DNA of 64,000 nucleotides from Pyrinomonadaceae bacterium (GTDB lineage Bacteria; Acidobacteriota; Blastocatellia; Pyrinomonadales; Pyrinomonadaceae): NCBI GenBank assembly GCA_021463165.1, contig JAJTWY010000001.1, positions 248,001 to 312,000 of the forward strand, read 5' to 3'. Shown piece by piece: positions 19,425 to 32,337 of this stretch (position 1 is its first letter; each line of letters starts with the position of its first letter). The notes under the pieces were generated by a model. It saw only the letters and a program-made list of their open reading frames with translations, ran no database searches and was not told where the DNA came from. The position numbers and the translations under genes were made by a program.

Positions 19425-19441
<17 letters not shown>
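19211..19441 (+). CDS. DUF433 family protein, putative antitoxin
   Basis: IEIDPEKMSGTPVFRGTRVPIQNLFDYLEAGDSLETFLDHFPTVEREQAIGIIEL is a typical DUF433 sequence; ATG at 19211. Confidence 0.88.
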
Positions 19442-22178
<2,737 letters not shown>

Positions 22179-22262
22179 AGATCTAGCATCTGCTGGAGTT
22201 GTCGGCCAAGGCGCCTCTGATATGGCGAAGTTGCGGAACTAGTCTTTTGGGTTTGTTAGGGA

Positions 22263-23306
22263 TCAACCCTGCCGGCTGACGCCGTCGATCTCGAGCACTA
22301 AATCCGAGCCATAGGCTTTTGCGGGTGTTTGATATCCTGGCGTGAAATTGCCGCTGAGGATCTTTTCGGCAATGTTAAGGGCGGCGAGCGCGGTTAGTGT
22401 ATAGCCCTCGGGACCTTGTTGGCGCGCTTCGACGGAGTTACCGTCGGCGTCGATCGCTTTTCCCCACATCAGGGTTCGGCCCTTGGCACGCTCTTCATCG
22501 GACGGACCGCCGGGCGGGATATTCGCTTGTAGGTATCTCTGGATGAACCCCGTCGCGAGCAGCCAGCCGAGATAGCGGCTCATCTTCATTAGTCGCAACC
22601 CGTCGGGCGGGACTACGGTGAAAACCTCGATATTCGGGATGCCGGTCGAGTGATATGCGGTCGAGACATCGCCCCACGGGATGGTCACAGCTGTTTTTGT
22701 TATCTGACCGAAATTGACCTCCCTTGTTTTCCACGCGGCCGGAACTGGAGTGATCTGGCCGTCTTTGCGGATCGCACCGCCGCGGCCGACGTTCATCGTC
22801 ATCGTCGCCTGCGTCCCATGCGAGATGCGCCCCATTCCGTAGAACGCGAGCGAAAGATGCGTCGCGGTCGGGAGGCGGTTCTTGAGATGCATTGCCAAGC
22901 AATCGCTCGGTACCACGTCAAAACCGACGCCCGGCATCAGCATTACGCCCGCTTCCTCGGCCTTCTTACCCATCGCCGCACACGCTTCGAAGACGCTGAT
23001 CTCACCGGTGATATCCGTGTAGTGTTTCTTGTTTCGCAGACAAGCCCGGACCATCGGCATCGACGTGATCGAGAACGGCCCCGCACAATGCAACACCAAA
23101 TCGACTTCCTGCAAAGCCCCATCGAGCGCTGCGGTGTCTTCGAGCGAGAAGATTCGATATTCGAAACCGTACTTCTCCGCCAGCTCGCGAATTGCAGCTT
23201 CCTTTCGCCCGGCAAGTATCGGCTTGAGCCCTCGCTCCACGGCGAATCGCGTGATCAGTTCGCCCGTGTAGCCATTGGCTCCGTAGATCAAGAAGCTCTT
23301 TGCCAT
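22263..23306 (-). CDS. saccharopine dehydrogenase-like / trans-acting enoyl reductase-type NAD(P)-binding protein
   Basis: FLIYGANGYTGELITRFAVERGLKPILAGRKEAAIRELA; LVLHCAGPFS. Confidence 0.85.
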   Translation of the reverse strand: MAKSFLIYGANGYTGELITRFAVERGLKPILAGRKEAAIRELAEKYGFEYRIFSLEDTAALDGALQEVDLVLHCAGPFSITSMPMVRACLRNKKHYTDITGEISVFEACAAMGKKAEEAGVMLMPGVGFDVVPSDCLAMHLKNRLPTATHLSLAFYGMGRISHGTQATMTMNVGRGGAIRKDGQITPVPAAWKTREVNFGQITKTAVTIPWGDVSTAYHSTGIPNIEVFTVVPPDGLRLMKMSRYLGWLLATGFIQRYLQANIPPGGPSDEERAKGRTLMWGKAIDADGNSVEARQQGPEGYTLTALAALNIAEKILSGNFTPGYQTPAKAYGSDLVLEIDGVSRQG

Positions 23307-23405
23307 AATCTATTTTTCCACCCGCACCGATACCGCGGAGCCCTTTGTTTGAATGCAGCGATATTATCACATTTTCCGGATCGGCAATGCCCGATCTTTT
23401 CAGTG

Positions 23406-24101
23406 TTAAGGAACAAAAAGGGCCAGCTCTTCAGCTTGCGCGCGTTCCAGCATCTCAAGAAAGATACTGCGAGTGACCTCCTTCGCGCCTAACTGTTCCA
23501 TATGCGGTGTCATCACCTGACAGTCGAGCCAGGTTGAGCCGCGTTCCCGAAGGTGGTCGATGAGGAAGAGCAGAGCAAGTTTCGAAGCATTTGCGGTTCT
23601 GTAGAACATCGATTCGCCGCAGAAGACGCCGCCGGCGTTGATGCCGTAGAGGCCGCCGACAAGTTCGTCGCCATTCCAGGCTTCGACGCTGTGGGCCATG
23701 CCCTCTTGGTGGAGTTCGGTGTAAACGTCGATGAATTCGGTAGATATCCACGTGCCCCGTTGGCCGGGACGATAGGCTAGCGAACATTGGCGCATCACTT
23801 CTGCGAACGCCTTGTCGATGGTGAATGTTAGCTCGGACCTTCGTCTTACTTTTTCGAGGCTGCGTGGAACGGTAAGGTCTTCGAAACTGAGTATCGCACG
23901 CCATTCAGGACAATGCCACGGCAGCGGAATACCCTCGGTATTCCAAGGGAAAATACCCTTAAGATAGGCTTCGCGGACGTTCTCCACTGTCAAGGGCGTG
24001 CCAAATGCGACCACGTCGTGGGCTTGATAATAGTAATCACCGATCGCGACGCATTCGGGGTAACGGTAGGTCGACGGATCGGGAAAGACCTCGTTCCGCA
24101 T
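23406..24101 (-). CDS. aat: leucyl/phenylalanyl-tRNA--protein transferase
   Basis: YLKGIFPW, GTWISTEFIDVYTELHQEGMAHSVEAWNGDELVGGLYGINAGGVFCGESMF. Confidence 0.94.
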   Translation of the reverse strand: MRNEVFPDPSTYRYPECVAIGDYYYQAHDVVAFGTPLTVENVREAYLKGIFPWNTEGIPLPWHCPEWRAILSFEDLTVPRSLEKVRRRSELTFTIDKAFAEVMRQCSLAYRPGQRGTWISTEFIDVYTELHQEGMAHSVEAWNGDELVGGLYGINAGGVFCGESMFYRTANASKLALLFLIDHLRERGSTWLDCQVMTPHMEQLGAKEVTRSIFLEMLERAQAEELALFVP

Positions 24102-24191
24102 TAAGAAATTCTACCGCAGGAGACGCTGAGAATCGGAAAAAGCCAAATGGAATTTCTCGATCTTCCACGCTTCTCCGCGGTTCAACCCTTG

Positions 24192-25688
24192 CTACACCTC
24201 TTTCAACTTCCACTTCCCGCGTTTGAACAGCAGTGCCGCGGATACCGCGAGCATCGAGAACGATATCGTGATCGCCCAGAAAACGCCTTGCGGTCCCCAG
24301 CCAAAGCGAGTTGAGAGAACGTAGGCCATTGGGATCTCAAGTAACCAGAAGACGATGAAATTGAGATATGTCGGTGTCCACGTGTCGCCTGCTCCGTTGA
24401 ACGAGCTTTCCATGACCATTCCGAGGCCATAGAATGCGTAGCCGTAGCCGACGATCCGCAAGCAGTCGCGACCAAATGCGGCAACTTCAGGTTCCTGGGT
24501 AAAAACGGTAACTACCGCTTCCGAAAAGAGCACAAAAATGGCCCCCGCAATGCCCAGCAGCACAGCGTTGAGAATACCAGCCGTCCAGACCGAACGCTCG
24601 GCGCGATCAGGCTGACCGGCGCCGAGGTTTTGCCCAACAAGCGTGGCCGCAGCGTTTGCCAACCCTACCGCCGGGAGCAAAACGAACATGATCACTCGCA
24701 AGCCGATCTGATAGCCGGCGAGCGCAAAGGTCCCGAATCCTGCCAGGATCATCACGAGGCCGCTCCAACTGAGTGTCGCGATCAGGAACTGCAGCACCGC
24801 CGTGGCCGAGAGAGTGATGAGCGACCATAGCAGCTTTGGATCGAACTTCCAATGCTTGGCTTCTACGTTCAGCCGGCCGTTGTCACGAATGAACAATGCC
24901 CACGCTGCGTAAGCAACACCCAAGCCGCGTCCGCAGACCGTCGCGACCGCCGCTCCGGTAACGCCGAGTTCAGGAAATGGCCCGATGCCGAAAATGAACA
25001 TCGGACAGAAAAGGATGTTCAGCCCGTTAGCGATTATCAGGACACGGAGCGCTATCGCCGCGTCGCCCGCTCCGCGAAAGATGCCGTTGAGCAGGAAAAG
25101 AAAGACGATCACGATATTGGTTCCGAGCATGATCCGCATGAACGGAGTGCCCAGCTCGATCACGTGCGGTTCCGCTCCGAGAAGTTCGAAAAGCTGTGGT
25201 GCGAAGATGATACCGGGCAAGCCCATTGCGATCGCCACGACAATACCGAGGAAGACGACGTGAGTCGCCGTACGCGCAGCGCCTTCCATGTCCTGCTCGC
25301 CCACGCGTCTTGCAACCGTTGCGGTACCACCGATCGAAAGCCCGATCCCGACCGCGTAGGAAAGCACGAGGATCGATTCAGTCAATCCGACAACCGCGAT
25401 CGAGTCGGCGCCAAGTTTTGAAACAAAGAACGTATCGACGATGGCAAAGAGCGATTCCATCGACATTTCGAGGATCATGGGGATCGCCAAAATGATCAGC
25501 GCCGCCGGGATCGATCCTTTTGTAAAATCACGCGTGGTACCAACGAAGGCTTCGCGCAGCACGCCGAAAATTGAATTATCATGAGCCTCCGCGACCGGAG
25601 ACTCGATTTGAATAGACATAGCATTAGATCCTTGAGCTAGAAGAAAAGACGAAAATACGTCCCAACACCCGAATCCGGGCGCTGACAC
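24192..25688 (-). CDS. MATE family efflux transporter
   Basis: Multi-TM; IMLGTNIVIVFLFLLNGIFRGAGDAAIALRVL, AAATLVGQNLGAGQPDRAERSVW; start likely internal at MSIQIESP. Confidence 0.92.
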   Translation of the reverse strand: MSAPGFGCWDVFSSFLLAQGSNAMSIQIESPVAEAHDNSIFGVLREAFVGTTRDFTKGSIPAALIILAIPMILEMSMESLFAIVDTFFVSKLGADSIAVVGLTESILVLSYAVGIGLSIGGTATVARRVGEQDMEGAARTATHVVFLGIVVAIAMGLPGIIFAPQLFELLGAEPHVIELGTPFMRIMLGTNIVIVFLFLLNGIFRGAGDAAIALRVLIIANGLNILFCPMFIFGIGPFPELGVTGAAVATVCGRGLGVAYAAWALFIRDNGRLNVEAKHWKFDPKLLWSLITLSATAVLQFLIATLSWSGLVMILAGFGTFALAGYQIGLRVIMFVLLPAVGLANAAATLVGQNLGAGQPDRAERSVWTAGILNAVLLGIAGAIFVLFSEAVVTVFTQEPEVAAFGRDCLRIVGYGYAFYGLGMVMESSFNGAGDTWTPTYLNFIVFWLLEIPMAYVLSTRFGWGPQGVFWAITISFSMLAVSAALLFKRGKWKLKEV

Positions 25689-25927
25689 ACGCGAGCCGAA
25701 CTGTCGGGGGAATTATTTATCGAATGCGGATGGCAAGCTTCATAGTTTGTTGAAGGTAGCACAGCCGCAGGCCGCAATGCAACCCGACAACGCGGGATGT
25801 GTCATATACGTCGCGAACTAGCGCTTGAACGTCGTCGAGACGCGGTCTACAATTCCCGTACTGGGGGTGATCCTTATGATAAGAAACATCCGCGGCAGTA
25901 CGGTTTGATAACTGTCGAGAGAAGAAT

Positions 25928-26533
25928 TTGAAGATATCATCGGACCATATCGGCGAAGGCGTTGTGATCGATCTGGGGACTGGAGATGGTCGCTTTGTAT
26001 CCGCTGCGGCGAAGAAGAATCCCCGAAAGTTTTACATCGGGATCGACGCAGCGGTGGATGCGTTGCGCAAGCCTTCGATGAAGGCGACCAGGAAGCCGGC
26101 TAAAGGGGGTCTGCCTAATGTCATGTTCATCCAGGCCGCGGTCGAGGATCTGCCGGAGGAACTCGACGGGGTTGCCGACGAGATCCATATTCATTTTCCG
26201 TGGGGAAGCCTGTTGGCCGCCGTACTTCGCGGAGATGCCGGAGTTCTAGCTGGGCTTCGCCGGATAGCGGCGCCGGATTGTATGCTCGAGATCATCGTCG
26301 GGATCGATCCCACGCGTGATCGCGCCGAACTGGAAAGGCTCGGCATTCCTGATCTCACTGATGAATACCTAAGAGAAGGCCTTTTGCAGAAGTACACAGC
26401 CGCCGGTTTTGAGTATGTCCACGGCGGCCGACTAGCTGAAGGCGATTGGGCAGCGCTCGAGACCTCGTGGGCACGGAGGCTGTCCGGCAACTCCAACCGC
26501 ATTGTTGCCAGCCTGGTGCTCCGCGCCGTATAG
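25928..26533 (+). CDS. KamB/NpmA-type 16S rRNA (adenine-1408-N1)-methyltransferase homologue
   Basis: VVIDLGTGDGR, FYIGID, KPAKGGLPNVMFIQAAVEDLP, HFPWGSLL, LETSWARRL align with recalled KamB and NpmA sequences; N-terminus appears truncated by a frameshift (see findings). Confidence 0.82.
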   Translation: MKISSDHIGEGVVIDLGTGDGRFVSAAAKKNPRKFYIGIDAAVDALRKPSMKATRKPAKGGLPNVMFIQAAVEDLPEELDGVADEIHIHFPWGSLLAAVLRGDAGVLAGLRRIAAPDCMLEIIVGIDPTRDRAELERLGIPDLTDEYLREGLLQKYTAAGFEYVHGGRLAEGDWAALETSWARRLSGNSNRIVASLVLRAV

Positions 26534-26574
26534 CTTTACTTTAAGGTCAATATTCGGCTAACCTGACGCTGAAA

Positions 26575-27684
26575 ATGTCCGACATCGACCGCCGCAGTTT
26601 TCTAAAGGCCCTCGGCCTGTCCGCGCTTGGCATAGCTCTGGGCGGGAAACGAGTCATTCTTGCGTTCGGTCAAGACGCGCCATATCGATTTCTTGTAGTT
26701 GGCGATTCGCTTATTTTCGGTCAGGGCCTGGAAGAAAAGGATAAATTCTATGCACACACCGCCGAGTGGCTGCGAAACGAAGCATTCGGCCGGCCGCGTT
26801 CAGTTGAAACCAAGGTAAAGGCGCATTCGGGCTCGACGCTAAAATTTCACCCCGAAGAAGCCGAGAAATACCGGAAGGCGGGCCGTGACGAAACGTATCC
26901 TTTCAAACCTGAGATCAATGTTGGTTTTCCGAGCAGTTGGAAGCAGATAGAGGTTGCCGCCGATGAATATCGAGCGGCAGGAGTTGGAGGAGCCGACCTC
27001 GTCATGATCTCGGGCGGTATAACCGACATTACGACGTCCAAGGTTTATGACCCCAAAGGTGACGATGCTCTTTTGCGGGCCAATATCAAAAAGTACTGTG
27101 GCGACGATATGTACGATGTACTCGAGCATGCGATCGCGAAACATCCGAACGCAAAACTTGTCGTCATTGGCTATTTCAATTCGATCACCGAGTACTCGTC
27201 CGGTTCCAAGCTGCTGAACGCGTGGTTGGAAGCCCTAAGTTTTCCCCGGGCTTTCAAATTCGTCGCCAATAATCCGATCGCTCGTCCACTTTTTTTCAAC
27301 AGGTTGCGAAAAGGAGCGATCCGTCGTTCGCGGATATGGAAGGAAGAATCGGATCTACAACTCGCGAATGCGGTAGAGCGGATCAATGCCAAGCACGGCC
27401 GCGGACGGGCGATCTTCATACCTTCACCGCTAACGGATGAGAACGCCGCCGAAGCGCCCCAGACCAAGCTTTTCACCATGGGCAAAGGCGGTGTCGTCAA
27501 GGACGCAAAGGCCCGCGAACGGATCCGCGACTGCCGCGAGGCACTCCCGAAACTAAAGAAGGAGACCGCGATCGACTACCCCGTTCGCCTGTGCGAAGTC
27601 GCTGCCATTGCTCATCCCAATCCCGCCGGTTCAAAGGCCTACGCCGACGCGATAGCCTCGAAGCTCAGAAACTGGATCTCTTGA
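26575..27684 (+). CDS. Tat-exported SGNH/GDSL-type hydrolase
   Basis: DRRSFLKALGLSALGIALGG Tat signal; FLVVGDSLIFGQGLEE GDSL block. Confidence 0.75.
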   Translation: MSDIDRRSFLKALGLSALGIALGGKRVILAFGQDAPYRFLVVGDSLIFGQGLEEKDKFYAHTAEWLRNEAFGRPRSVETKVKAHSGSTLKFHPEEAEKYRKAGRDETYPFKPEINVGFPSSWKQIEVAADEYRAAGVGGADLVMISGGITDITTSKVYDPKGDDALLRANIKKYCGDDMYDVLEHAIAKHPNAKLVVIGYFNSITEYSSGSKLLNAWLEALSFPRAFKFVANNPIARPLFFNRLRKGAIRRSRIWKEESDLQLANAVERINAKHGRGRAIFIPSPLTDENAAEAPQTKLFTMGKGGVVKDAKARERIRDCREALPKLKKETAIDYPVRLCEVAAIAHPNPAGSKAYADAIASKLRNWIS

Positions 27685-27813
27685 TCTTGAATTTTCTTCT
27701 GGTTCTATGCGGCTCTGCGGCAAAGATTTGATCTAATACAAAGACCGCGAAGGGGAGCAAAGTAAGGGCAGAAGAAACACCCCCACCTCAAACAGCGTGT
27801 CAGAATGTGCTAA

Positions 27814-29261
<1,448 letters not shown>

Positions 29262-29307
29262 ATCAGAACCGCCTGGGCAAACAGGCGGCGGATACACTGG
29301 AGCGGAT

Positions 29308-29934
29308 ATGCAAGATTCCTGGATTCAATATGCTGAGAAGTTCACGTCGGATGAAAGCGGCGTCCTCCGTCAACTTCGCGAACATTGTTACGCAAATTTT
29401 GAGGACAAGGCGATGCTGTCCGGCTTTGTACAAGGCCGCCTTCTTTCAATGTTCTCTCATATGATAAGGCCGAAAGTCGTGCTTGAGATCGGAACCTATC
29501 TCGGTTATTCAGCCCTGTGTCTTGCCGAAGGATTGGCGGATGGCGGCAAGGTAATTACTTTGGATATACAGGAAGATACGAATGCCGTCGCACGATCATT
29601 TGTCGAAAAGACCGAATATATTAACCGGATCGAATTCATCCTCGGATTCGCGACCGATATTATCCCTAAACTCTCGGGAACCTTCGACCTGGTCTTCATC
29701 GATGCCGATAAGCCCAATTACTCGAATTATTTCGACCTCGTCATCGACAAGGTCTCGAGCGGAGGTTTCATCATTGCCGACAATGTTCTCTGGAGCGGCC
29801 GTGTTCTCGACGCCGATAAGGACGAGAATGCGAAGGCACTGCACGAGTATAACCAGAAGATCCTGGACGACGAACGTGTTGAAAACATTCTGCTGCCGAT
29901 ACGCGACGGATTGATGGTGGCAAGGAAACTGTGA
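29308..29934 (+). CDS. class I SAM-dependent O-methyltransferase (CCoAOMT-like)
   Basis: VVLEIGTYLGYSALCLAEGL, FDLVFIDADKPNYSNYFDLVIDKVSSGGFIIADNVLWSGRV; ATG at 29308. Confidence 0.93.
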   Translation: MQDSWIQYAEKFTSDESGVLRQLREHCYANFEDKAMLSGFVQGRLLSMFSHMIRPKVVLEIGTYLGYSALCLAEGLADGGKVITLDIQEDTNAVARSFVEKTEYINRIEFILGFATDIIPKLSGTFDLVFIDADKPNYSNYFDLVIDKVSSGGFIIADNVLWSGRVLDADKDENAKALHEYNQKILDDERVENILLPIRDGLMVARKL

Positions 29935-30020
29935 TCCTCACCCAAAAGTATTAGCCACAGTTCCTCCCAATTGCTGGTGCGGCGTGCCTTTGAACCGGGT
30001 AGACTCAAATTAGTGCTGCG

Positions 30021-30938
30021 ATGGACACGTCGCAGACGAAGGAGTCTAAGATGAAAGCAAAAATGGCTGGAACAACAAAGGTAGTCGAGAGGATAGTGGC
30101 ACCACCGCCGAAGCATTGGGTTGGCGATGGGTTTAATGTACACGGGTTTTTCCCGCACGGGCCCCTGACGGGCGAGCGGATGAGCCCTTTCTTCTTGCTT
30201 GATTACAATGCACTGACAAATTTCCCGCCTCGTGAAGAGCCGTTCGGCGTCGGGCCGCACCCGCATCGCGGATTTGAGACTGTGACGATCGCCTACAAGG
30301 GAAAAGTGGAACATCACGACAGCCGCGGGGGCGGCGGCATCATCGGCGAGGGCGATGTGCAATGGATGACCGCGGGCAGCGGGCTCCTGCATAAAGAATT
30401 TCACGAGCAGGAATCGAATCGAAAGGGCGGGCCGTTTCAGATGGTTCAGCTCTGGGTGAACCTCCCGGCCAAGGACAAGATGACGGCGCCCAAATATCAG
30501 GCGATCGCGAACGCCGAAATGGGCCGCGTCAAACTTCCGCTCGGCGGTGAGGTCGAGATTATCGCAGGCGAACATCAAGGTGTGAAAGGCCCTGCGACCA
30601 CGTTTACACCCGTACATCTGATCAATTTGAAGATGAAGCAGGGCGAAACAGCGGAACTCTCATACCCAGCGGGATATACGACCGCATTGCTGGCGATCGA
30701 AGGTTCAGCGCTTTTGAATGGCGAAGACACGCTGCCGCTCAACCACCTTGCTCTATTTGAACGCGATGGCGAAACTTTGCGTATAGCCGCACTCGAAGAT
30801 GGCCTGTTTCTTGTTATGAGTGGTGAGCCGCTCAACGAACCGATCGCGCAATACGGCCCGTTCTTGATGAACACACAGGCTGAAATAGCTCAAGCTGTGG
30901 ATGATTTTCGCCAGGGCAAGTTCGGACAGCTCGACTGA
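30021..30938 (+). CDS. pirin family protein
   Basis: PHPHRGFETVTIAYKGKVEHHDSRGGGGIIGEGDVQWMTAGSGLLHKEF pirin cupin motifs. Confidence 0.95.
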   Translation: MDTSQTKESKMKAKMAGTTKVVERIVAPPPKHWVGDGFNVHGFFPHGPLTGERMSPFFLLDYNALTNFPPREEPFGVGPHPHRGFETVTIAYKGKVEHHDSRGGGGIIGEGDVQWMTAGSGLLHKEFHEQESNRKGGPFQMVQLWVNLPAKDKMTAPKYQAIANAEMGRVKLPLGGEVEIIAGEHQGVKGPATTFTPVHLINLKMKQGETAELSYPAGYTTALLAIEGSALLNGEDTLPLNHLALFERDGETLRIAALEDGLFLVMSGEPLNEPIAQYGPFLMNTQAEIAQAVDDFRQGKFGQLD

Positions 30939-31018
30939 GGACCAACAGACGAACAGCCAACGACCTGGATTCGTCAGAATTCAAGTCGTTAGCTGGTCAC
31001 CCGGAAGGCGACGAATCT

Positions 31019-32239
31019 TCATTTGATGAGACTGGCGAGTACTTTGCCTATGAATTCGTTTATCCGTCCGTTCTCGATCCACCGGACGACAACCACCAGA
31101 TCATTCCCGGGGTCGCAGTAGATCATGTTAGTTCCATTGCCGATGTGGACAAAGGCCGACGCAGGTGCGTTTGCGTAGTACTTTCTGTCTGTATTAAGGA
31201 ACCAGTTCATAAAGCCGTACGTAGGCTGCACCGCGGTTGGGGTCTTCGCTTGGCGAACGAACTCCTGCGACAGGATCTGCCTACTTCCCCACTTGCCACT
31301 TCGCTGTGTCAACAGGCCGAAACGCGCCATATCGTAAGCATTTATAAACAAGCCTCCGCCCCAATGTCCGCCCCCGCTCACGGACTGGACTATCTTGCCG
31401 TCGATTACGACATAGCTGTTCTCGTAACCGTACCAACGCCAGGTATTCGACGCTCCGATCTCGTCCATAACAAGATCCTTGATCACATCGGGAAGCGGAC
31501 GACGCCAAACATTAAGCGTCGCCAAGGCAAGGGCGTTTACTCTGACATCGTTGTACTCATAAACCGTTCCCGGCTCTCCGCGGATCCTGCCGAGCCATTT
31601 GCTCGAATCGCGATCGGGCCGGTCGGCCCAGTCGGGTTTGCCCCAAAGAATTCCCTCCCAATCACTGGTCTGACGAAGCATCTGTTCCCATGTGATCTTA
31701 CGGTTATGGTCGGTTGCGAAGAGATCAATGAGGCGCGACGACTGGAAGTTGTCAGCATCATCGTATCTTCGAAGTGGCTGATACTGTTCAGTTGGCGCTG
31801 CGTAGTCCACGACCTTGTCCTGCAGGCTGCGGATCAACTTACGGTCAAAGGCAAGGCCGACCGTCGCCGACAGAAAGCTCTTTGTAACACTGTGCGTCAT
31901 GTCCACGCGAGACGGCTCGCCAAACTCGGCGACAATATAGCCGCCGCGGACGATCACGCCCGTGATAGGGCCACGATCCTTTACTGGCCCGACGATCTCG
32001 CCAAAAGGAGCCTGTCCGAATGACTGTGTGAGCATCAGCTCCTGACTGCGTGGTGCACGAGCTTCGCTAGCCATCGCGAAATCGATCGCCTCCTTAAGTT
32101 TTACGGGGTCGATCTTCGACTGTTCCGGTGTGCGGCGCTCCCAAGAGCCTGCCGGCGGTGTGTAATTACTTTGCGCATACGCAAGATCAAAAGCAAGAAA
32201 AAGGAACGCAAACGACAGGAAGGCTGAGAATCGCTTCAT
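31019..32239 (-). CDS. beta-lactamase-fold serine hydrolase, secreted
   Basis: MTHSVTKSFLSATVG (SxxK), YEYNDVRVNALAL (YxN-like), signal peptide. Confidence 0.85.
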   Translation of the reverse strand: MKRFSAFLSFAFLFLAFDLAYAQSNYTPPAGSWERRTPEQSKIDPVKLKEAIDFAMASEARAPRSQELMLTQSFGQAPFGEIVGPVKDRGPITGVIVRGGYIVAEFGEPSRVDMTHSVTKSFLSATVGLAFDRKLIRSLQDKVVDYAAPTEQYQPLRRYDDADNFQSSRLIDLFATDHNRKITWEQMLRQTSDWEGILWGKPDWADRPDRDSSKWLGRIRGEPGTVYEYNDVRVNALALATLNVWRRPLPDVIKDLVMDEIGASNTWRWYGYENSYVVIDGKIVQSVSGGGHWGGGLFINAYDMARFGLLTQRSGKWGSRQILSQEFVRQAKTPTAVQPTYGFMNWFLNTDRKYYANAPASAFVHIGNGTNMIYCDPGNDLVVVVRWIENGRINEFIGKVLASLIK

Positions 32240-32337
32240 TTGTTTCTCCGAATTAACTGAAAGCCGAGAGTTGCTGCCCGATAGATCGTTATCTCAGATA
32301 CAAGTTATCAGCTTAAACTGAATTCGAGAAACGCTAT

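Noticed and set aside
22650-23492. 280-aa plus-strand ORF
   Set aside because: Antisense to the well-supported saccharopine dehydrogenase-like gene 22263..23306 and aat; composition typical of a shadow ORF in GC-rich coding DNA.
24852-25421. 189-aa plus-strand ORF
   Set aside because: Antisense to the MATE transporter; highly charged, no recognisable domain.
29727-30617. 296-aa minus-strand ORF
   Set aside because: Antisense to the O-methyltransferase and pirin genes, both strongly supported.
31145-32023. 292-aa plus-strand ORF
   Set aside because: Antisense to the beta-lactamase-fold hydrolase 31019..32239.
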